From positions 465,427-529,426 of the forward strand of contig NZ_JACAPR010000007.1 in assembly GCF_013385635.1 (NCBI RefSeq): a DNA stretch of 64,000 nt, given 5' to 3'. This document shows positions 37,322-48,249 of the stretch, in pieces. The translations under genes and the position numbers were made by a program. A model generated the notes under the pieces. It ran no database searches and was not told the DNA's origin. It was given only the letters and a program-made list of their open reading frames with translations. This DNA comes from Pseudomonas gingeri (GTDB lineage: Bacteria > Pseudomonadota > Gammaproteobacteria > Pseudomonadales > Pseudomonadaceae). Numbering within the stretch: the stretch's first letter is position 1; each line of letters begins with the position of its first letter.

Positions 37322-37624
37322 AAGGATATCCCTGTAATCTAATTGAGTGTTGTCAGTCGTTTTCACACTCGGACACGTCGGCGTTTATTGCCGGTGTTGT
37401 GTGTCGTCGCGTGCTTATCTGGCAAATAAGGCATTCAAGTCTTGAATGAAAGGTAACTGTCTGTGCGATATAGTGCCAAGGCATCAACGAATAGTAAGTT
37501 CGATTGGATGTCAAGAGTTTTGCGCAAGTAAGTTTGTTTGTTCGATATATGTAAGTTTTAAGTTTGTATATATAGGGAAAATTCTTACTTATGAAAAAGA
37601 AAAGTTTCTGATTTTATTTGCCCA
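37322..37624. other. AT-rich intergenic region before the 617-residue gene
   Basis: About 300 bases of low-GC DNA holding the promoter region of the 617-residue Ig-like gene. A 60-codon rightward frame (37446-37628) exists but has no ribosome site or recognisable sequence and is judged non-coding. This is the right-hand edge of the accessory block, where core synteny resumes with aer. Confidence 0.55.
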
Positions 37625-37658
37625 ATAAAAAACCCGATGATTATCAGTCATCGGGTTT
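37625..37658 (-). terminator. Rho-independent terminator of aer
   Basis: AAACCCGATGA and TCATCGGGTTT form a perfect 11-bp stem with a 7-base loop. The minus strand continues with a run of T, 22 bases past the aer stop. Confidence 0.93.
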
Positions 37659-37679
37659 GTTATGTTGCCTATTGCGCTG

Positions 37680-39245
37680 TCAGCGATTAAAGCGCTCCAC
37701 CAGGGAGTACTGCGTATTGGCCGTATGGGTCAACTCTTCACTCAATTGTGCCGAATTGTGCGCCTGCTCCGAAGTCTGGTCGGCCAGTTGCGCAATGGTG
37801 CTGATATTGCGGCTGATCTCTTCGGCCACGGAACTCTGTTCCTCGGTGGCGGCGGCGATCTGGGTGGTCATGTCGGTGATATTGGCCACCGCCTCGCTGA
37901 TGCCCACCAGCGCGGCATCGGCCTCCAGCACACGGGCCACACCTTCCTGGGCCTGGCGGTGGCCGGCGTCCATGGTTTGCACGGCGGTACCGGCGGTCTG
38001 TTGCAGCTTGGCGATCAGGGCGTGGATCTGCCCGGTGGATTCGCTGGTGCGTTGCGCCAGCTGGCGCACCTCGTCGGCCACCACCGCGAAGCCACGGCCC
38101 ATCTCCCCGGCGCGGGCCGCTTCGATCGCGGCGTTCAAGGCCAGCAGGTTGGTCTGGTCGGCGATACCCTTGATCACATCGACCACGCCGCCGATTTCGT
38201 CGCTGTCCTTGGCCAGCTGGGTCACGGTGCCGCCGGTTTCACCGACCACCACCGACAGGCGCTCGATGGCTTCGCGGGTTTCCCCGGCGATATCGCGGCC
38301 GCGACGGGTCAGGCGATTGGCTTCCTGGGTGGCGTCGGCCGTGCGCTGGACATGGCTGGCGACTTCCTGGGTGGTGGCGGCCATCTGGTTGACGGCGGTG
38401 GCCACCTGCTCGGTTTCCTGGCGCTGGCGGTCCAGGCCACTGGAACTCTTCTGGGCCAGTTCGTCGGACTGCCGGGCCTGGGCATTCAGGTGCTCGGCGG
38501 TATCCTGCAGACGGGTCAGGCAGGTCTTCAGGCGGGCTTCCTGGCTGAGGATGGACATTTCCAGGCGCGCCTGGGCACCCCGGCTGTCGGTGTACATCTG
38601 CGCGATCAGCGGGTCCGAGGTGGTCTGTTCGGCCAGGCGCAGCAGGCGCTTGAGACCGCGTTGCTGCCAGCTCAGGCCGAGCAGGCCCAACGGTACCGAG
38701 ACGGCGGCGGCGAGGCCGAAGCCCCAGTGGGAGTTGAGCCAGACGCCGATCAGGAAGCTTACCTGGCTGACCAGGATGAACGGCAGCCAGTCCTGCATCA
38801 CCGGCAGCCACTTGTCGCGCTGCGGAATGGCCGACTTGCCCTGGTTGATGCGCTGGTACAGCGCTTCGGCACGGCGGATCTGTTCGGCGGTGGGCTTGAC
38901 CCGCACCGATTCATAGCCAATCACCTGGTTGCCTTCGAAAACGGGCGTCACATAGGCGTTGACCCAGTAGTGGTCACCGTTCTTGCAGCGGTTCTTGACA
39001 ATGCCCATCCATGGCAGGCCTTGTTTCAGGGTATTCCACATGTGCGCAAACACCGCCGCCGGAACGTCCGGGTGTCGCACCAGATTGTGCGGTGCGCGGA
39101 TCAGTTCTTCGCGGGAGAACCCACTGATTTCGACGAAGGCGTCGTTGCAGTAGGTGATCACGCCTTTGGCGTCGGTAGTGGAAATCAACCGTTGCTGAGC
39201 GGGAAAGGTGCGTTCGCGTTGGGTAATGGGTTGGTTGTTACGCAT
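37680..39245 (-). CDS. aer: Aer-type aerotaxis receptor (PAS-MCP)
   Basis: A 521-residue chemoreceptor. An N-terminal PAS domain (residues about 15-115; [38 protein letters not shown]) probably binds FAD and reads redox or oxygen state. It is followed by a hydrophobic membrane hairpin near 158-190 and a long methyl-accepting signalling domain whose tip ([20 protein letters not shown], then [18 protein letters not shown]) contacts CheW/CheA. There is no periplasmic sensor domain, as expected for Aer. It lies between the cco region and acnA, the position of aer (PA1561) in P. aeruginosa by recollection. Confidence 0.93.
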   Translation of the reverse strand: MRNNQPITQRERTFPAQQRLISTTDAKGVITYCNDAFVEISGFSREELIRAPHNLVRHPDVPAAVFAHMWNTLKQGLPWMGIVKNRCKNGDHYWVNAYVTPVFEGNQVIGYESVRVKPTAEQIRRAEALYQRINQGKSAIPQRDKWLPVMQDWLPFILVSQVSFLIGVWLNSHWGFGLAAAVSVPLGLLGLSWQQRGLKRLLRLAEQTTSDPLIAQMYTDSRGAQARLEMSILSQEARLKTCLTRLQDTAEHLNAQARQSDELAQKSSSGLDRQRQETEQVATAVNQMAATTQEVASHVQRTADATQEANRLTRRGRDIAGETREAIERLSVVVGETGGTVTQLAKDSDEIGGVVDVIKGIADQTNLLALNAAIEAARAGEMGRGFAVVADEVRQLAQRTSESTGQIHALIAKLQQTAGTAVQTMDAGHRQAQEGVARVLEADAALVGISEAVANITDMTTQIAAATEEQSSVAEEISRNISTIAQLADQTSEQAHNSAQLSEELTHTANTQYSLVERFNR

Positions 39246-39429
39246 GGTTTTTCAATCCGCAAGGCTTTGACAGGTTTTCGGCAAGGCAGGGGAAATATTG
39301 AATATATTTTTCAACTTTCAGCGCCGGTTCACATTTTGCCCCTTGCGTACTCGTACTCGTCCTTGAATACGAGTCGAACACGCGTGAAGTTAACGCGTTC
39401 AGTTTTCCGTTTACGGTTTAACCGAACAA

Positions 39430-39448
39430 AAGTACCCATTGGGTACTT
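39430..39448 (-). terminator. 19-bp perfect palindrome after the CPBP protease gene
   Basis: AAGTACCCA-T-TGGGTACTT is perfectly symmetrical, and on the minus strand it is followed by TTGTT. It starts 13 bases past the stop of the CPBP gene, so it is most simply its terminator. It also lies about 190 bases upstream of aer and could double as an operator. Confidence 0.6.
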
Positions 39449-39460
39449 CCGTTCCATTTA

Positions 39461-40252
39461 TCACGGTTGCAACATCGGATAAGTAAAGAATACGAAGTGC
39501 AGTGTATTAAGCGCGACATGGGTGGCGATGGCCGCCGCCAAACCGCCAAAACGGTAGGCCAGACCATAGCCGACACCCGCCAGTGTCGCCAGTAACACCC
39601 ATTGCCAACCGGCGCCCAGGTGCGTCAGGCCGAAGATCAGCGCGGCGCCCAGCAACGCCAGGGTTTCGCCCCGGGGCAGGGATCTGAAGCAGCGGCTCAG
39701 GCCGCCCTGGATATAGCCGCGAAACAGCACTTCCTCGACCAGGCTCACCAGCAGCAGGTTGTTCAGCAGCCACAGCCAGCCCTGTTCCGGCCATTTCGGT
39801 GCCCAGCCGACGATGCCCAGGGTGACGGCGCCGCCGAGGGCCAGCAGCGACGTCACGGTCCCGGCAATCGCCGTGGTGCCCAGCACCCGTGCCGGCGAGC
39901 GGCGCCTGACCAGCCACGGGCAGACCAGCAGCAGCCAGAAGCCGATCAACGGTTTATCCAGATTGAGGTACATCGTGAACGGCACGGCGTCCGGGGTGAG
40001 GCGCACCGCGCTGATCATCCGGCCGTTCTGGAAGCCCGGCAGCCCGTGCAGGGCCAGGCCGATGGCGACCAGAAGGAACAGGCCGTGGCCGAGGTAGCGA
40101 ACCGGGCGATTGCGTTGCTGGAATGCCGCGGCGCCCGTAGCCAGCAGCAGGGCCAGGGCGATCAGGCTGGGCACGCCCAGATGGCCCACGCTCAAGGCCA
40201 GGGCATAACCAAGGGAAAGCAGGGCCAGGTAGGCCCAGGGCAGCGCAGACAT
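39461..40252 (-). CDS. CPBP-family intramembrane glutamic protease
   Basis: A 263-residue inner-membrane protein with about seven or eight helices. The CPBP (Abi/CAAX protease) motifs are visible: EEVLFRGYIQG near residues 172-182, FGLTHLGAGWQW near 210-220, and HVALNTLHF near the end. This family cleaves within the membrane and often serves protein maturation or bacteriocin immunity. The target here is unknown. The frame is open upstream across a terminator hairpin, so the ATG at 40252 (MSALPWAYL) is used. Confidence 0.88.
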   Translation of the reverse strand: MSALPWAYLALLSLGYALALSVGHLGVPSLIALALLLATGAAAFQQRNRPVRYLGHGLFLLVAIGLALHGLPGFQNGRMISAVRLTPDAVPFTMYLNLDKPLIGFWLLLVCPWLVRRRSPARVLGTTAIAGTVTSLLALGGAVTLGIVGWAPKWPEQGWLWLLNNLLLVSLVEEVLFRGYIQGGLSRCFRSLPRGETLALLGAALIFGLTHLGAGWQWVLLATLAGVGYGLAYRFGGLAAAIATHVALNTLHFVFFTYPMLQP

Positions 40253-40334
40253 GCAGGGTCCTCGAGTCGTTGGAGAGCAACGTGGTCGTATGGGCGGGCG
40301 ATTATAACGTGCGTCCCAGAGCGCCTGGCTAATG

Positions 40335-40363
40335 AAAAAACACCGGCGGGGCCGGTGTTTTTT
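40335..40363 (-). terminator. Terminator of the large toxin-like gene
   Basis: AAAAAACACCGGC and GCCGGTGTTTTTT form a 13-bp stem with a 3-base loop and T runs on both strands, so it can work in either direction. It lies 20 bases after the stop of the 1625-residue gene. Confidence 0.93.
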
Positions 40364-40382
40364 CAACGACGCTCGAAAGAGA

Positions 40383-43300
40383 CTACGGTTGTGCGGGAGG
40401 CGGATATTTGCCGTGACTTGCTACGATCTTCAGGGGCTCCTTGAATTTCGAGCCTTTCAAGGGCAGGTCCGGCAAGAGGCCATTTTCGGCAGGACCTTTG
40501 ATCAGGAAGATATTGTCACCCGAGAGCCCCAGGCCGGAGATCTTGTGCAAGGTCCAACCTTCCGGCAGTTCGGAAGTTCTCAGTTCGAAATAATGCGAGG
40601 CTCGGGCTTTCTGTTGCGTGCGACCGTGCAACTTGCCAAAGATACTCTGGGAAAGTTTCTCGTGCGGGAGGCTGCCCGGTGCCAGGTCGGTTACATAGAT
40701 GCCGTAATCGGTCCGGGTAAAGTCACCCAACGGACTTTGCCGGGTGACCGGCAGGTGCATGTGCAAGGCAGTACCGTAGCCACTTCCGCGAATAGCGGCG
40801 TATTTATCACGACCCATGTACTTGTACATGAACTCGCTCCACTCCGATCTTGGAATTTCCTGGCTTTTCAAACCTGGACAATGAGGAACGCTAGCGAAAT
40901 GTCGCGTTGTCGCGGGCGGCGAATCGGGGCTTTCCGGCGCTGGGCGTTTAAGTCTTGAAATCGTAGGTGCTTGTGCTTCCTGTAAGGCTGTCTCATGCAG
41001 TTTTTTCCATGAGGGTGATTGAAGCGTGTCACCTTGCATGTGCAGATAGAATTTATTGCGCAGCGCAGAGCTTGGAAGGAGGCTTTCTATCTTTTCATGG
41101 TAATGAATGAGTTGTCTGGGAGTGAGCGCCGCCCAGTTGTTATCCCGATCACGGACAGCAATGCTCCAGCTTTCGTCCGGACTCTGCACCAGGAATTTTT
41201 GCGTGAACACAGCCTCTGACTGACTATTGGTCTTCTTTTTATAGGCTGCGTGCACTTCGACGGAGTTTGTCTCCGGTATCCGTTTTACCAGGATTTCCGG
41301 GGTGTCTGAGCCCAGGAAGAAATCGAGTTTGGGAATGGACCTGACAGGTCGCGTATCCTTGAGAGGAATGCAGCCTAGTGTTCGAATCGACAGCATTTTG
41401 TCGAATGCAAGCCTGGTCGCACGGGGGATGCGAAGAACAGGTGGCGGACAGCCGTTGTGCTGCTGGAACCTGCCGGCGATATGGCTTCCTGCCGAGTCAA
41501 GTTGCTGCTTGAACGCCTGCCTGGCGTTGTTCAGCACATCCATGGCCTGTCCTGCGCTACTGCGTACGTTATGCCAGAGCTTGTTGACCGCACGGACAAG
41601 TGTCCGTGGGCTGTACAGGGGAAGGGGCGAAGCGGAAAAAATACTCTCGCCAACGGCATAAGTCAGTTGCAGGCCGCTTTTGCGCAGGCCTTGGCGGAAG
41701 GCCCGGTCCGCCAGGCCGGCGCTGACGCCACGGCCTACATTATTCAGGGTCTGCCACAACCCCCCGAGGGTGGTTCTGCGGACAGTCTGTCCCGCCGCGG
41801 TGGTGAGTGCGTGCTGGCCGATGGAAAGAACCTGGCTTTTCAACCCTTGGCCGAGGGACGTTTGCAGGCCTGCTCGAACCGCCGTGCCCAATGTCTTGAT
41901 GGCGGAGCCCACGCCTTTGGCTCCAGGCAGGGCGGTGAGTGCGATCTCCAGCGTAAGGCCCAGGTGGTCTTCGTTGCTGCGCTCGGCGGCGGGTTTGGCA
42001 AAGTAGTCGTAGAAGGGGATAAGCGACAGGAGGCTGAAGCGTTCTCCCCGATTGCGCGGCGGCAGGGTATTTTGCTCCTTGGAATAATCGACCTCCCATA
42101 CCATAGGCGTATCCCATATGGGTTGGACCAGCTTGTCTATTATCTGCCGGGCTGTGCTGCCCGGATCGCTTGGACAAAGTCTGGCTGCGTTCAACCCGGC
42201 GTGCCATTCACCGGCTTCCAGTCCGACACCGGCAGGAATCCCGGACCTTACCAGCCTGCCTCCGGCCGAGGCCGGCTTGGGCAGCAGCATCGCGGAGCGG
42301 CTCCAGATATCGATCCAGCTGGCCCCCAACCCGTTATCCGACTTGAGGATATCCAGGAACTGGCTTGGCTTGCCCAGCAGTGGCTCGAGTTCGACGACGG
42401 CCAATGTGCCGGCCTTGTAGAACAATGAGTTGCGTGACGAGGGGGCGAGAATGCGCCAGCGTCCGGTATTGAGGGTATGCAGTTTTTGCAGCGGCAGGCC
42501 TTGAAAGAGAAATTCAAGTTGCGACTTTATAACGGGGTGGTATCTCTTTCTGTAGTCGGTAGAGTCGGCCGTGAATTTTTCGAGAAGTGCGTTTCTCTGG
42601 GCAATGAAAAAGTCGTATCGCACCATGTTCATACCGCAGAGGAAGGCGTCCAGGGTGCTGATGTCCTGATCCCCGAAGCGCGCGTCGGGATCAGTTCCCA
42701 GGGCCCAGAGTTGTACGCTGGCCATGGTGCGCAGGTCCGGTGCCTGCTCATGTTTCACCGACAGCAGATGGGCCTGGTTTCGCTCTTCTGCTTCCTTGGT
42801 CAGGTTGAGCCACTCCATGGCGTTTTCATAACCCCAGGCACGCGCGGTAGCTGCGGTCTGTTCGCCCAGGATCAGCCCGCTCAACTCACTGAGTGGATTC
42901 TGCGCCGGCCCCTTGGCTGGAAAGACCCTCTCGGCGTCGTGCATGTCCTGCGAGTCGATATCGATGCCGCTCTGCCTGGCGATATCCCTGGCCATTGTCA
43001 CCACTTCGGCGACCGAAAAGGCCATCGAGGCGCGGGGATTGATTTCGTTCAGCAGTCTTGCGGCCCAACGCAGGGTGATGGCGGCAGGATCACTTTGATA
43101 ATTCAGGGTCAGGCCGTCGCTGTCCCGCAGGAACAGTTCCGGGCGTGCGCGTTGCAGCAGAAGACCCGCGAGAAAGGTGGCGTGTCCTTGCCGGTCGGTC
43201 ACTGTCTTGTGCATGAGGCGTTCATGGATGGGCGCAAGCAAGCGCTCCTTGAGTTGCCCCCAGGTCTGGACCTCGGCATCCGGGGCGGTGCTGGTGAGCT

Positions 43301-45260
43301 CGGGGCCCAGCTGCCACAGGTCGTTCACCGCCGGCCAGGCGATATTCAGCAGCGCTTCCACCAGCAGGTAGGCTTGCTCGCCCGGCGTCGCCGTTGCGGG
43401 GGCCTGGGTCATTTTCGCGGTCCATTCACGGAATGTCGGCAAGCCTTGCAGCAGTTGGTAGTGTTCGAACGTGTTCCATGCCGGCAGTGCCTGGATAAAG
43501 GCGGCACTCAGGCCGATCTTGTCGAGCAGGCGTGAGGCGAATGCCGGTGTCGAGGTGGTTTCTTCAATGGCATCCAGCAGTTGTTGTTGATTGGCCGCGA
43601 ACGTCGCGTCTGGATCCTCCAGAAGGAGCAGAGTCTCCGGAAAAGGGATCTCGGCAGGTCTCGGTTGTTCGGCCCCGGGTAGCCAGGCACTGGCGGGAAT
43701 GTACTGTCGTGTCAGCAGGGTGCTGCGGAAAACCAGTTCCAGCAAATCCGTTTGCGGATGAGCGGCTACCCAGGGTGCAATAAATGCCGGTATCGGGGAC
43801 AGTCCGTTGTCTGCAATAACCACCGCGGGTGCAGCCAGACTGTGCACCAGTCGACGAAGAATATCCCAGGCCCCTTCGGCCGATTGGATCTGTATGCCGG
43901 TGAAATCTGACAGGAGGGCGTGGAGATCCGCTTTACGACAGAGAGATGAGAGTGCCAGGGTGGCGTCATCGATGGTCGATACGTGTTTCAGCGCCATCAA
44001 TGGCGTCGGCCTTATCCCAGTCGTATCGTGGTGCGTGGCTACGTAAGGATAGAAGGCATAAGGGTAGAGTGCCTCGGTAATACGGTGAATCCGGCCCCAG
44101 CGTTCATTGGCCAGGGCACGCAGTTTTTCCTGACTCAGCACGCTGGCACAAGGGTCCTGGGGAAGGATGGAGAAAATCGATTCCTCGTCTGGCTCCGAGA
44201 GCGCCTTTAGCGTGCTTTCGACCTGCCTCAGGCCTCCGGCATGAGCGTCCAGGGCAATGCGCTGAAGTCCCAGTGCGAAATGCATGTCCACCTGCTCCGA
44301 GCCCTCGGGGATCGGTAGGGTCAGCACATTGTCCGATCGCCTGTTTCCAGCACCCTCGATATTTTCCGGGTCAACCGACCAGAGTTCGCTGTCGATGTGA
44401 AAAGGCGCCAGGGTATCATCGTACGACCAGCGGGCCATGGCATAGGCGGTCAATCGCAAGTCGCTTCGGGTGCCGATCTGGCTGGCGTATTCAGGCAGCA
44501 TTTCCTTGAGCAGCCTGGCAGAGAAAGTTTGCACGTCCGCACGTTCGAGAAAACGCAGGCAACGCAACAGCAGGTCTTTTTCGCTCTTGAAGGGACTTTT
44601 GTCGATACTGCCCAGGTTTTTGCTGATCCAGTCACTGAACAGCAGATAGTGTTCCCGGTAGTTACCGTGGGTAGTGGCGGCATCGACGGCATCCATGAAC
44701 GCTTCCCGCGATGAATACAGGAGATTGTTGCGCGCCGAGGAGTACCAGGAGACCTCGACGTTGTTCGCGGTGTAGAGGCGTCCGTCAGGCAGGGGACGTG
44801 AACTGTTTTCTGCCGCGTCGGCCAACAGGACCCGGGCCCGGTTGGCGATCCCGATCAGCGGCTGGCTGATGTCGGCCCAATAACTCTTCGGACCTGCGTA
44901 CTGATCATCGGACAGGAAGTCATCCGGCAGGTTGTTCTCCGTCTTGAATAACCCGAAGGCGTGGGTGAGATAACTGTCTGTCTTGTCCAGCAGTGTGCGA
45001 AGAGTGGCCGAGGGCTGGCTATATTCATCTTTCTCGATAAGCAATACTGAGTTGACGACATCATTGAGCGATGCTGAAAGACCGCCCGTTATGCCAGCCT
45101 GGTCGACTATCGACAGAAACGAGGCTTCTGCGGCGGCAAGGCAGCTTTGTGCGGTGTATTCCTGTGCCGACGGTCCGGGTTCGAGTTGTGGTTGCGAAGC
45201 CTCCTGGCTTTTATCGGTTTTCAAAATTTTATGTTCGCGTTGTATTGAAACCATATCCAT
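40383..45260 (-). CDS. Large toxin-like protein (DUF6543/dermonecrotic-toxin-like suspected)
   Basis: A 1625-residue protein without a signal peptide. The N-terminal thousand residues are helical and degenerate. The middle has the pattern FIAQRNALLEKF, then LNTGRWRILAPS and AGTLAVVELEPLLG. After that, RFSLLSLIPFYDYFAKPAAE followed by an Ala/Gly-rich hydrophobic stretch (LTALPGAKGVGSAIKTLGTA, residues about 1180-1260) resembles the putative membrane-insertion part of large Pseudomonas toxin-like proteins. The C-terminal 350 residues look like a separate domain with EFMYKYMGRDKYAAIRGSGY and an FGKLHG segment, with unknown activity. The ATG at 45260 has AAGAGAA nearby; an earlier ATG at 45299 is possible. 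Family assignment is from memory of the pattern, so moderate confidence. Confidence 0.7.
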   Translation of the reverse strand: MDMVSIQREHKILKTDKSQEASQPQLEPGPSAQEYTAQSCLAAAEASFLSIVDQAGITGGLSASLNDVVNSVLLIEKDEYSQPSATLRTLLDKTDSYLTHAFGLFKTENNLPDDFLSDDQYAGPKSYWADISQPLIGIANRARVLLADAAENSSRPLPDGRLYTANNVEVSWYSSARNNLLYSSREAFMDAVDAATTHGNYREHYLLFSDWISKNLGSIDKSPFKSEKDLLLRCLRFLERADVQTFSARLLKEMLPEYASQIGTRSDLRLTAYAMARWSYDDTLAPFHIDSELWSVDPENIEGAGNRRSDNVLTLPIPEGSEQVDMHFALGLQRIALDAHAGGLRQVESTLKALSEPDEESIFSILPQDPCASVLSQEKLRALANERWGRIHRITEALYPYAFYPYVATHHDTTGIRPTPLMALKHVSTIDDATLALSSLCRKADLHALLSDFTGIQIQSAEGAWDILRRLVHSLAAPAVVIADNGLSPIPAFIAPWVAAHPQTDLLELVFRSTLLTRQYIPASAWLPGAEQPRPAEIPFPETLLLLEDPDATFAANQQQLLDAIEETTSTPAFASRLLDKIGLSAAFIQALPAWNTFEHYQLLQGLPTFREWTAKMTQAPATATPGEQAYLLVEALLNIAWPAVNDLWQLGPELTSTAPDAEVQTWGQLKERLLAPIHERLMHKTVTDRQGHATFLAGLLLQRARPELFLRDSDGLTLNYQSDPAAITLRWAARLLNEINPRASMAFSVAEVVTMARDIARQSGIDIDSQDMHDAERVFPAKGPAQNPLSELSGLILGEQTAATARAWGYENAMEWLNLTKEAEERNQAHLLSVKHEQAPDLRTMASVQLWALGTDPDARFGDQDISTLDAFLCGMNMVRYDFFIAQRNALLEKFTADSTDYRKRYHPVIKSQLEFLFQGLPLQKLHTLNTGRWRILAPSSRNSLFYKAGTLAVVELEPLLGKPSQFLDILKSDNGLGASWIDIWSRSAMLLPKPASAGGRLVRSGIPAGVGLEAGEWHAGLNAARLCPSDPGSTARQIIDKLVQPIWDTPMVWEVDYSKEQNTLPPRNRGERFSLLSLIPFYDYFAKPAAERSNEDHLGLTLEIALTALPGAKGVGSAIKTLGTAVRAGLQTSLGQGLKSQVLSIGQHALTTAAGQTVRRTTLGGLWQTLNNVGRGVSAGLADRAFRQGLRKSGLQLTYAVGESIFSASPLPLYSPRTLVRAVNKLWHNVRSSAGQAMDVLNNARQAFKQQLDSAGSHIAGRFQQHNGCPPPVLRIPRATRLAFDKMLSIRTLGCIPLKDTRPVRSIPKLDFFLGSDTPEILVKRIPETNSVEVHAAYKKKTNSQSEAVFTQKFLVQSPDESWSIAVRDRDNNWAALTPRQLIHYHEKIESLLPSSALRNKFYLHMQGDTLQSPSWKKLHETALQEAQAPTISRLKRPAPESPDSPPATTRHFASVPHCPGLKSQEIPRSEWSEFMYKYMGRDKYAAIRGSGYGTALHMHLPVTRQSPLGDFTRTDYGIYVTDLAPGSLPHEKLSQSIFGKLHGRTQQKARASHYFELRTSELPEGWTLHKISGLGLSGDNIFLIKGPAENGLLPDLPLKGSKFKEPLKIVASHGKYPPPAQP

Positions 45261-45454
45261 ATGCGTTCTCTTGTTCTGGTTGTGGCGTGTTTTCTCCATC
45301 TTAGGATTTGTTTGATTTTAGTTGAAGGTGGGGAGGTTCGTGTCGTGTTACTTGTGCGCGTGAGAAAAAAACCAACAGGGGAGGGAAACTGTTTGGTTGC
45401 TTGTAAGATCAATATTCAGGAGTTAAAGACAAGGATTGCAATCAACATACTTAG

Positions 45455-45486
45455 GAATACGCACCGGCCAGTGCCGGTGCGTATTC
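45455..45486 (-). terminator. Long inverted repeat after acnA
   Basis: GAATACGCACCGGC and GCCGGTGCGTATTC form a perfect 14-bp stem with a 4-base loop, 22 bases past the acnA stop. No T run follows on the minus strand. The rest of the roughly 250-base gap up to the toxin-like gene is AT-rich and holds that gene's promoter region. Confidence 0.75.
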
Positions 45487-45507
45487 ACGCTACATGACAG
45501 GCGCCCA

Positions 45508-48249
45508 TCAAGAAGCAATCAGTTGCCGCAATACATAGTGCAGGATGCCCCCGGCCTTGAAGTATTCCACTTCGTTAAGCGTGTCGATCCGACATAACAC
45601 GTCGATCTTTTCCTGGCTGCCGTCCTCACGGGTCAGGGTCAGCGGCAGGTTCATCCGCGGTTGCAATTCAACTCCGCTCAAACCCCCGATACTCAGGGTT
45701 TCCTTACCGGTGAGCTTCAGGCTCTTGCGGTTCTGATCGAGCTTGAATTGCAGCGGCAGCACACCCATGCCCACCAGGTTGGAGCGGTGGATACGCTCGA
45801 AGCTCTCGGCGATCACCGCCTTGACCCCGAGCAGGTTGGTGCCCTTGGCCGCCCAGTCGCGGCTGGAGCCGGTGCCGTATTCCTGGCCGGCAATCACCAC
45901 CAGCGGCGTGCCTTCGGTCTGGTAACGCATGGCGGCATCGTAGATCGCCAGTTTTTCCCCCGAAGGGACGTGCAGGGTATTGCCGCCTTCCTCGCCGCCG
46001 AGCATTTCATTACGGATGCGGATATTGGCGAAGGTGCCGCGCATCATCACTTCATGGTTGCCGCGTCGTGAGCCGTAGGAGTTGAAGTCCCGCGGTTCCA
46101 CGCCCTGTTCGCGCAGGTAGCGGCCGGCGGGGCTGTCGGCCTTGATATTGCCGGCGGGGGAGATATGGTCGGTGGTCACCGAGTCGCCCAGCAGCGCCAG
46201 CACCCGGGCGCCGTGGATGTCCTCGACCACCGGCAGCGGACCGGTGATATCGTCGAAGAACGGCGGGTGCTGAATATAGGTCGAGTCTTTCTGCCAGACA
46301 TAGGTGGCCGCCTGGGGGACTTCGATCGCCTGCCACTGGGCGTCACCGGCAAACACTTCGGCGTACTCCTTGTGGAACATCGCGGTATCGACCTGGGCCA
46401 CGGCGTCGGCGATTTCCTTCTGGCTCGGCCAGATATCGCGCAGGTACACCGGCTTACCATCGGTGCCGGTACCCAGCGGGTCGCGGCTGATATCGATACG
46501 CACGCTGCCCGCCAGGGCGTAGGCCACCACCAGCGGTGGCGAGGCCAGCCAGTTGGTCTTGACCAGCGGATGCACCCGGCCTTCGAAGTTGCGGTTGCCG
46601 GACAGCACCGAGGCGACGGTCAGGTCCGATTGCTGGATAGCCTTCTCGATCGGTTCCGGCAGCGGCCCGGAGTTGCCTATGCAGGTGGTACAGCCGTAAC
46701 CCACCAGGGCAAAACCCAGCTCATCGAGGTAGCGGGTGAGGCCGGCGGCCTTGTAGTAGTCGGTGACCACCTTGGAACCGGGGGCGAGCGAGCTCTTGAC
46801 CCATGGTTGGCGCTTCAGGCCTTTTTCCACGGCCTTCTTCGCCACCAGCCCGGCGGCCATCATCACGCTCGGATTGGAGGTGTTGGTGCAGGAGGTAATG
46901 GCGGCAATCACCACCGCGCCATCCTTCAGGCGGTAGGTATGGCCTTCATAGCTGTAGTCGACACCGCCGACCTGATCCGCATTGCCGACGGCGACACCGC
47001 CTCCGCCTTCGCTTTCCAGGCGACCTTCCTCCTTGCTGGCGGGTTTGAGCTGCAAGCCGATGAAGTCGTTGAAGGCCTGGGCGACATTCGGCAGCGAGAC
47101 CCGGTCCTGCGGGCGTTTCGGCCCGGCCAGGCTGGCCTCGACGCTGCCCATGTCGAGTGCCAGGCTGTCGCTGAACAGCGGCTCCTTGCCCGGCAGGCGC
47201 CAGAGCCCCTGGGCCTTGCTGTAGGCCTCGACCAGTTCCACGGTCGCCGCCGGCCGGCCGGACAGGCGCAGATAGTCGAGGGTGACCTCGTCCACCGGGA
47301 AGAAACCGCAGGTGGCGCCGTACTCCGGCGCCATGTTGGCAATGGTCGCGCGGTCCGCCAGGGGCAGTTCGGCCAGGCCATCGCCATAGAACTCGACGAA
47401 TTTGCCGACCACGCCTTTCTTGCGCAGCATCTGCGTGACCGTCAGCACCAGGTCGGTGGCGGTGATGCCTTCCTTGAGCTTGCCGGTGAGCTTGAAGCCG
47501 ATCACTTCGGGAATCAGCATCGACACCGGCTGGCCGAGCATCGCCGCTTCCGCCTCGATGCCGCCGACGCCCCAGCCGAGCACGCCGAGGCCGTTGATCA
47601 TGGTGGTGTGGGAGTCGGTGCCGACCAGGGTGTCGGGGAAGGCATAGGTGCGGCCGTCCTCGTCCCTGGTCCAGACCGTGCGCCCCAGGTATTCGAGGTT
47701 GACCTGATGGCAGATGCCGGTGCCCGGCGGCACCACGCTGAAGTTGTCGAAGGCGCTCTGGCCCCAGCGGAGGAAGGCGTAGCGTTCACCGTTGCGCTCC
47801 ATCTCGATATCGACGTTCTGGCCGAAGGCCGCCGCGGTGGCGAACTTGTCGACCATTACCGAGTGATCGATCACCAGGTCGACCGGGGACAGCGGGTTGA
47901 TCCGCTGCGGATCGCCACCGGCCCTGGCCATGGCGGCACGCATGGCGGCCAGGTCGACCACCGCGGGCACGCCGGTGAAGTCCTGCATCAGGACCCGGGC
48001 CGGCCGGTACTGGATTTCCCGGTCGGAACCGCGTGTCTTGAGCCAGGCGGCGATGGCCTTGAGGTCGGCGCCGGTGACGGTCTTGCCGTCCTCCCAGCGC
48101 AGCAGGTTTTCCAGCAGCACCTTGAGCGACATCGGCAGTTTGTCCAGGTCGCCGAGTGAGCGGGCGGCTTGCGGCAGGCTGAAGTAGTGGTAGGTCTTGG
48201 CGCCTACATCCAGGGTTTTAAGGGTTTTCAGGCTATCGAGGGATGACAT
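45508..48249 (-). CDS. acnA: Aconitate hydratase A
   Basis: The 913-residue TCA-cycle enzyme isomerises citrate to isocitrate through cis-aconitate with a [4Fe-4S] cluster; the AcnA type is often more stable under stress. The cluster cysteines are in [15 protein letters not shown] (residue about 440) and [12 protein letters not shown] (about 506-517). [20 protein letters not shown] and [15 protein letters not shown] are the other family hallmarks. The ATG at 48249 follows AAGGAG, and the extra upstream codons have no homology. Position after aer follows the known Pseudomonas order. Confidence 0.98.
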   Translation of the reverse strand: MSSLDSLKTLKTLDVGAKTYHYFSLPQAARSLGDLDKLPMSLKVLLENLLRWEDGKTVTGADLKAIAAWLKTRGSDREIQYRPARVLMQDFTGVPAVVDLAAMRAAMARAGGDPQRINPLSPVDLVIDHSVMVDKFATAAAFGQNVDIEMERNGERYAFLRWGQSAFDNFSVVPPGTGICHQVNLEYLGRTVWTRDEDGRTYAFPDTLVGTDSHTTMINGLGVLGWGVGGIEAEAAMLGQPVSMLIPEVIGFKLTGKLKEGITATDLVLTVTQMLRKKGVVGKFVEFYGDGLAELPLADRATIANMAPEYGATCGFFPVDEVTLDYLRLSGRPAATVELVEAYSKAQGLWRLPGKEPLFSDSLALDMGSVEASLAGPKRPQDRVSLPNVAQAFNDFIGLQLKPASKEEGRLESEGGGGVAVGNADQVGGVDYSYEGHTYRLKDGAVVIAAITSCTNTSNPSVMMAAGLVAKKAVEKGLKRQPWVKSSLAPGSKVVTDYYKAAGLTRYLDELGFALVGYGCTTCIGNSGPLPEPIEKAIQQSDLTVASVLSGNRNFEGRVHPLVKTNWLASPPLVVAYALAGSVRIDISRDPLGTGTDGKPVYLRDIWPSQKEIADAVAQVDTAMFHKEYAEVFAGDAQWQAIEVPQAATYVWQKDSTYIQHPPFFDDITGPLPVVEDIHGARVLALLGDSVTTDHISPAGNIKADSPAGRYLREQGVEPRDFNSYGSRRGNHEVMMRGTFANIRIRNEMLGGEEGGNTLHVPSGEKLAIYDAAMRYQTEGTPLVVIAGQEYGTGSSRDWAAKGTNLLGVKAVIAESFERIHRSNLVGMGVLPLQFKLDQNRKSLKLTGKETLSIGGLSGVELQPRMNLPLTLTREDGSQEKIDVLCRIDTLNEVEYFKAGGILHYVLRQLIAS

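Noticed and set aside
37446..37628. 60-codon frame in the AT-rich gap before the 617-residue gene
   Set aside because: No ribosome site, cysteine/phenylalanine-rich random-looking sequence, and it runs into the aer terminator.
39292..39314. TTGAATATATTTTTCAA upstream of aer as a possible Anr box
   Set aside because: The half sites are TTGAA/TTCAA separated by seven bases, whereas Anr needs TTGAT-N4-ATCAA. Spacing and sequence both fail, although Anr control of aer is known in P. aeruginosa.
46165..48159. 664-codon rightward frame opposite acnA, and 600 codons opposite atuC (60227-62029)
   Set aside because: Antisense shadows of conserved enzymes, without initiation signals or recognisable domains.
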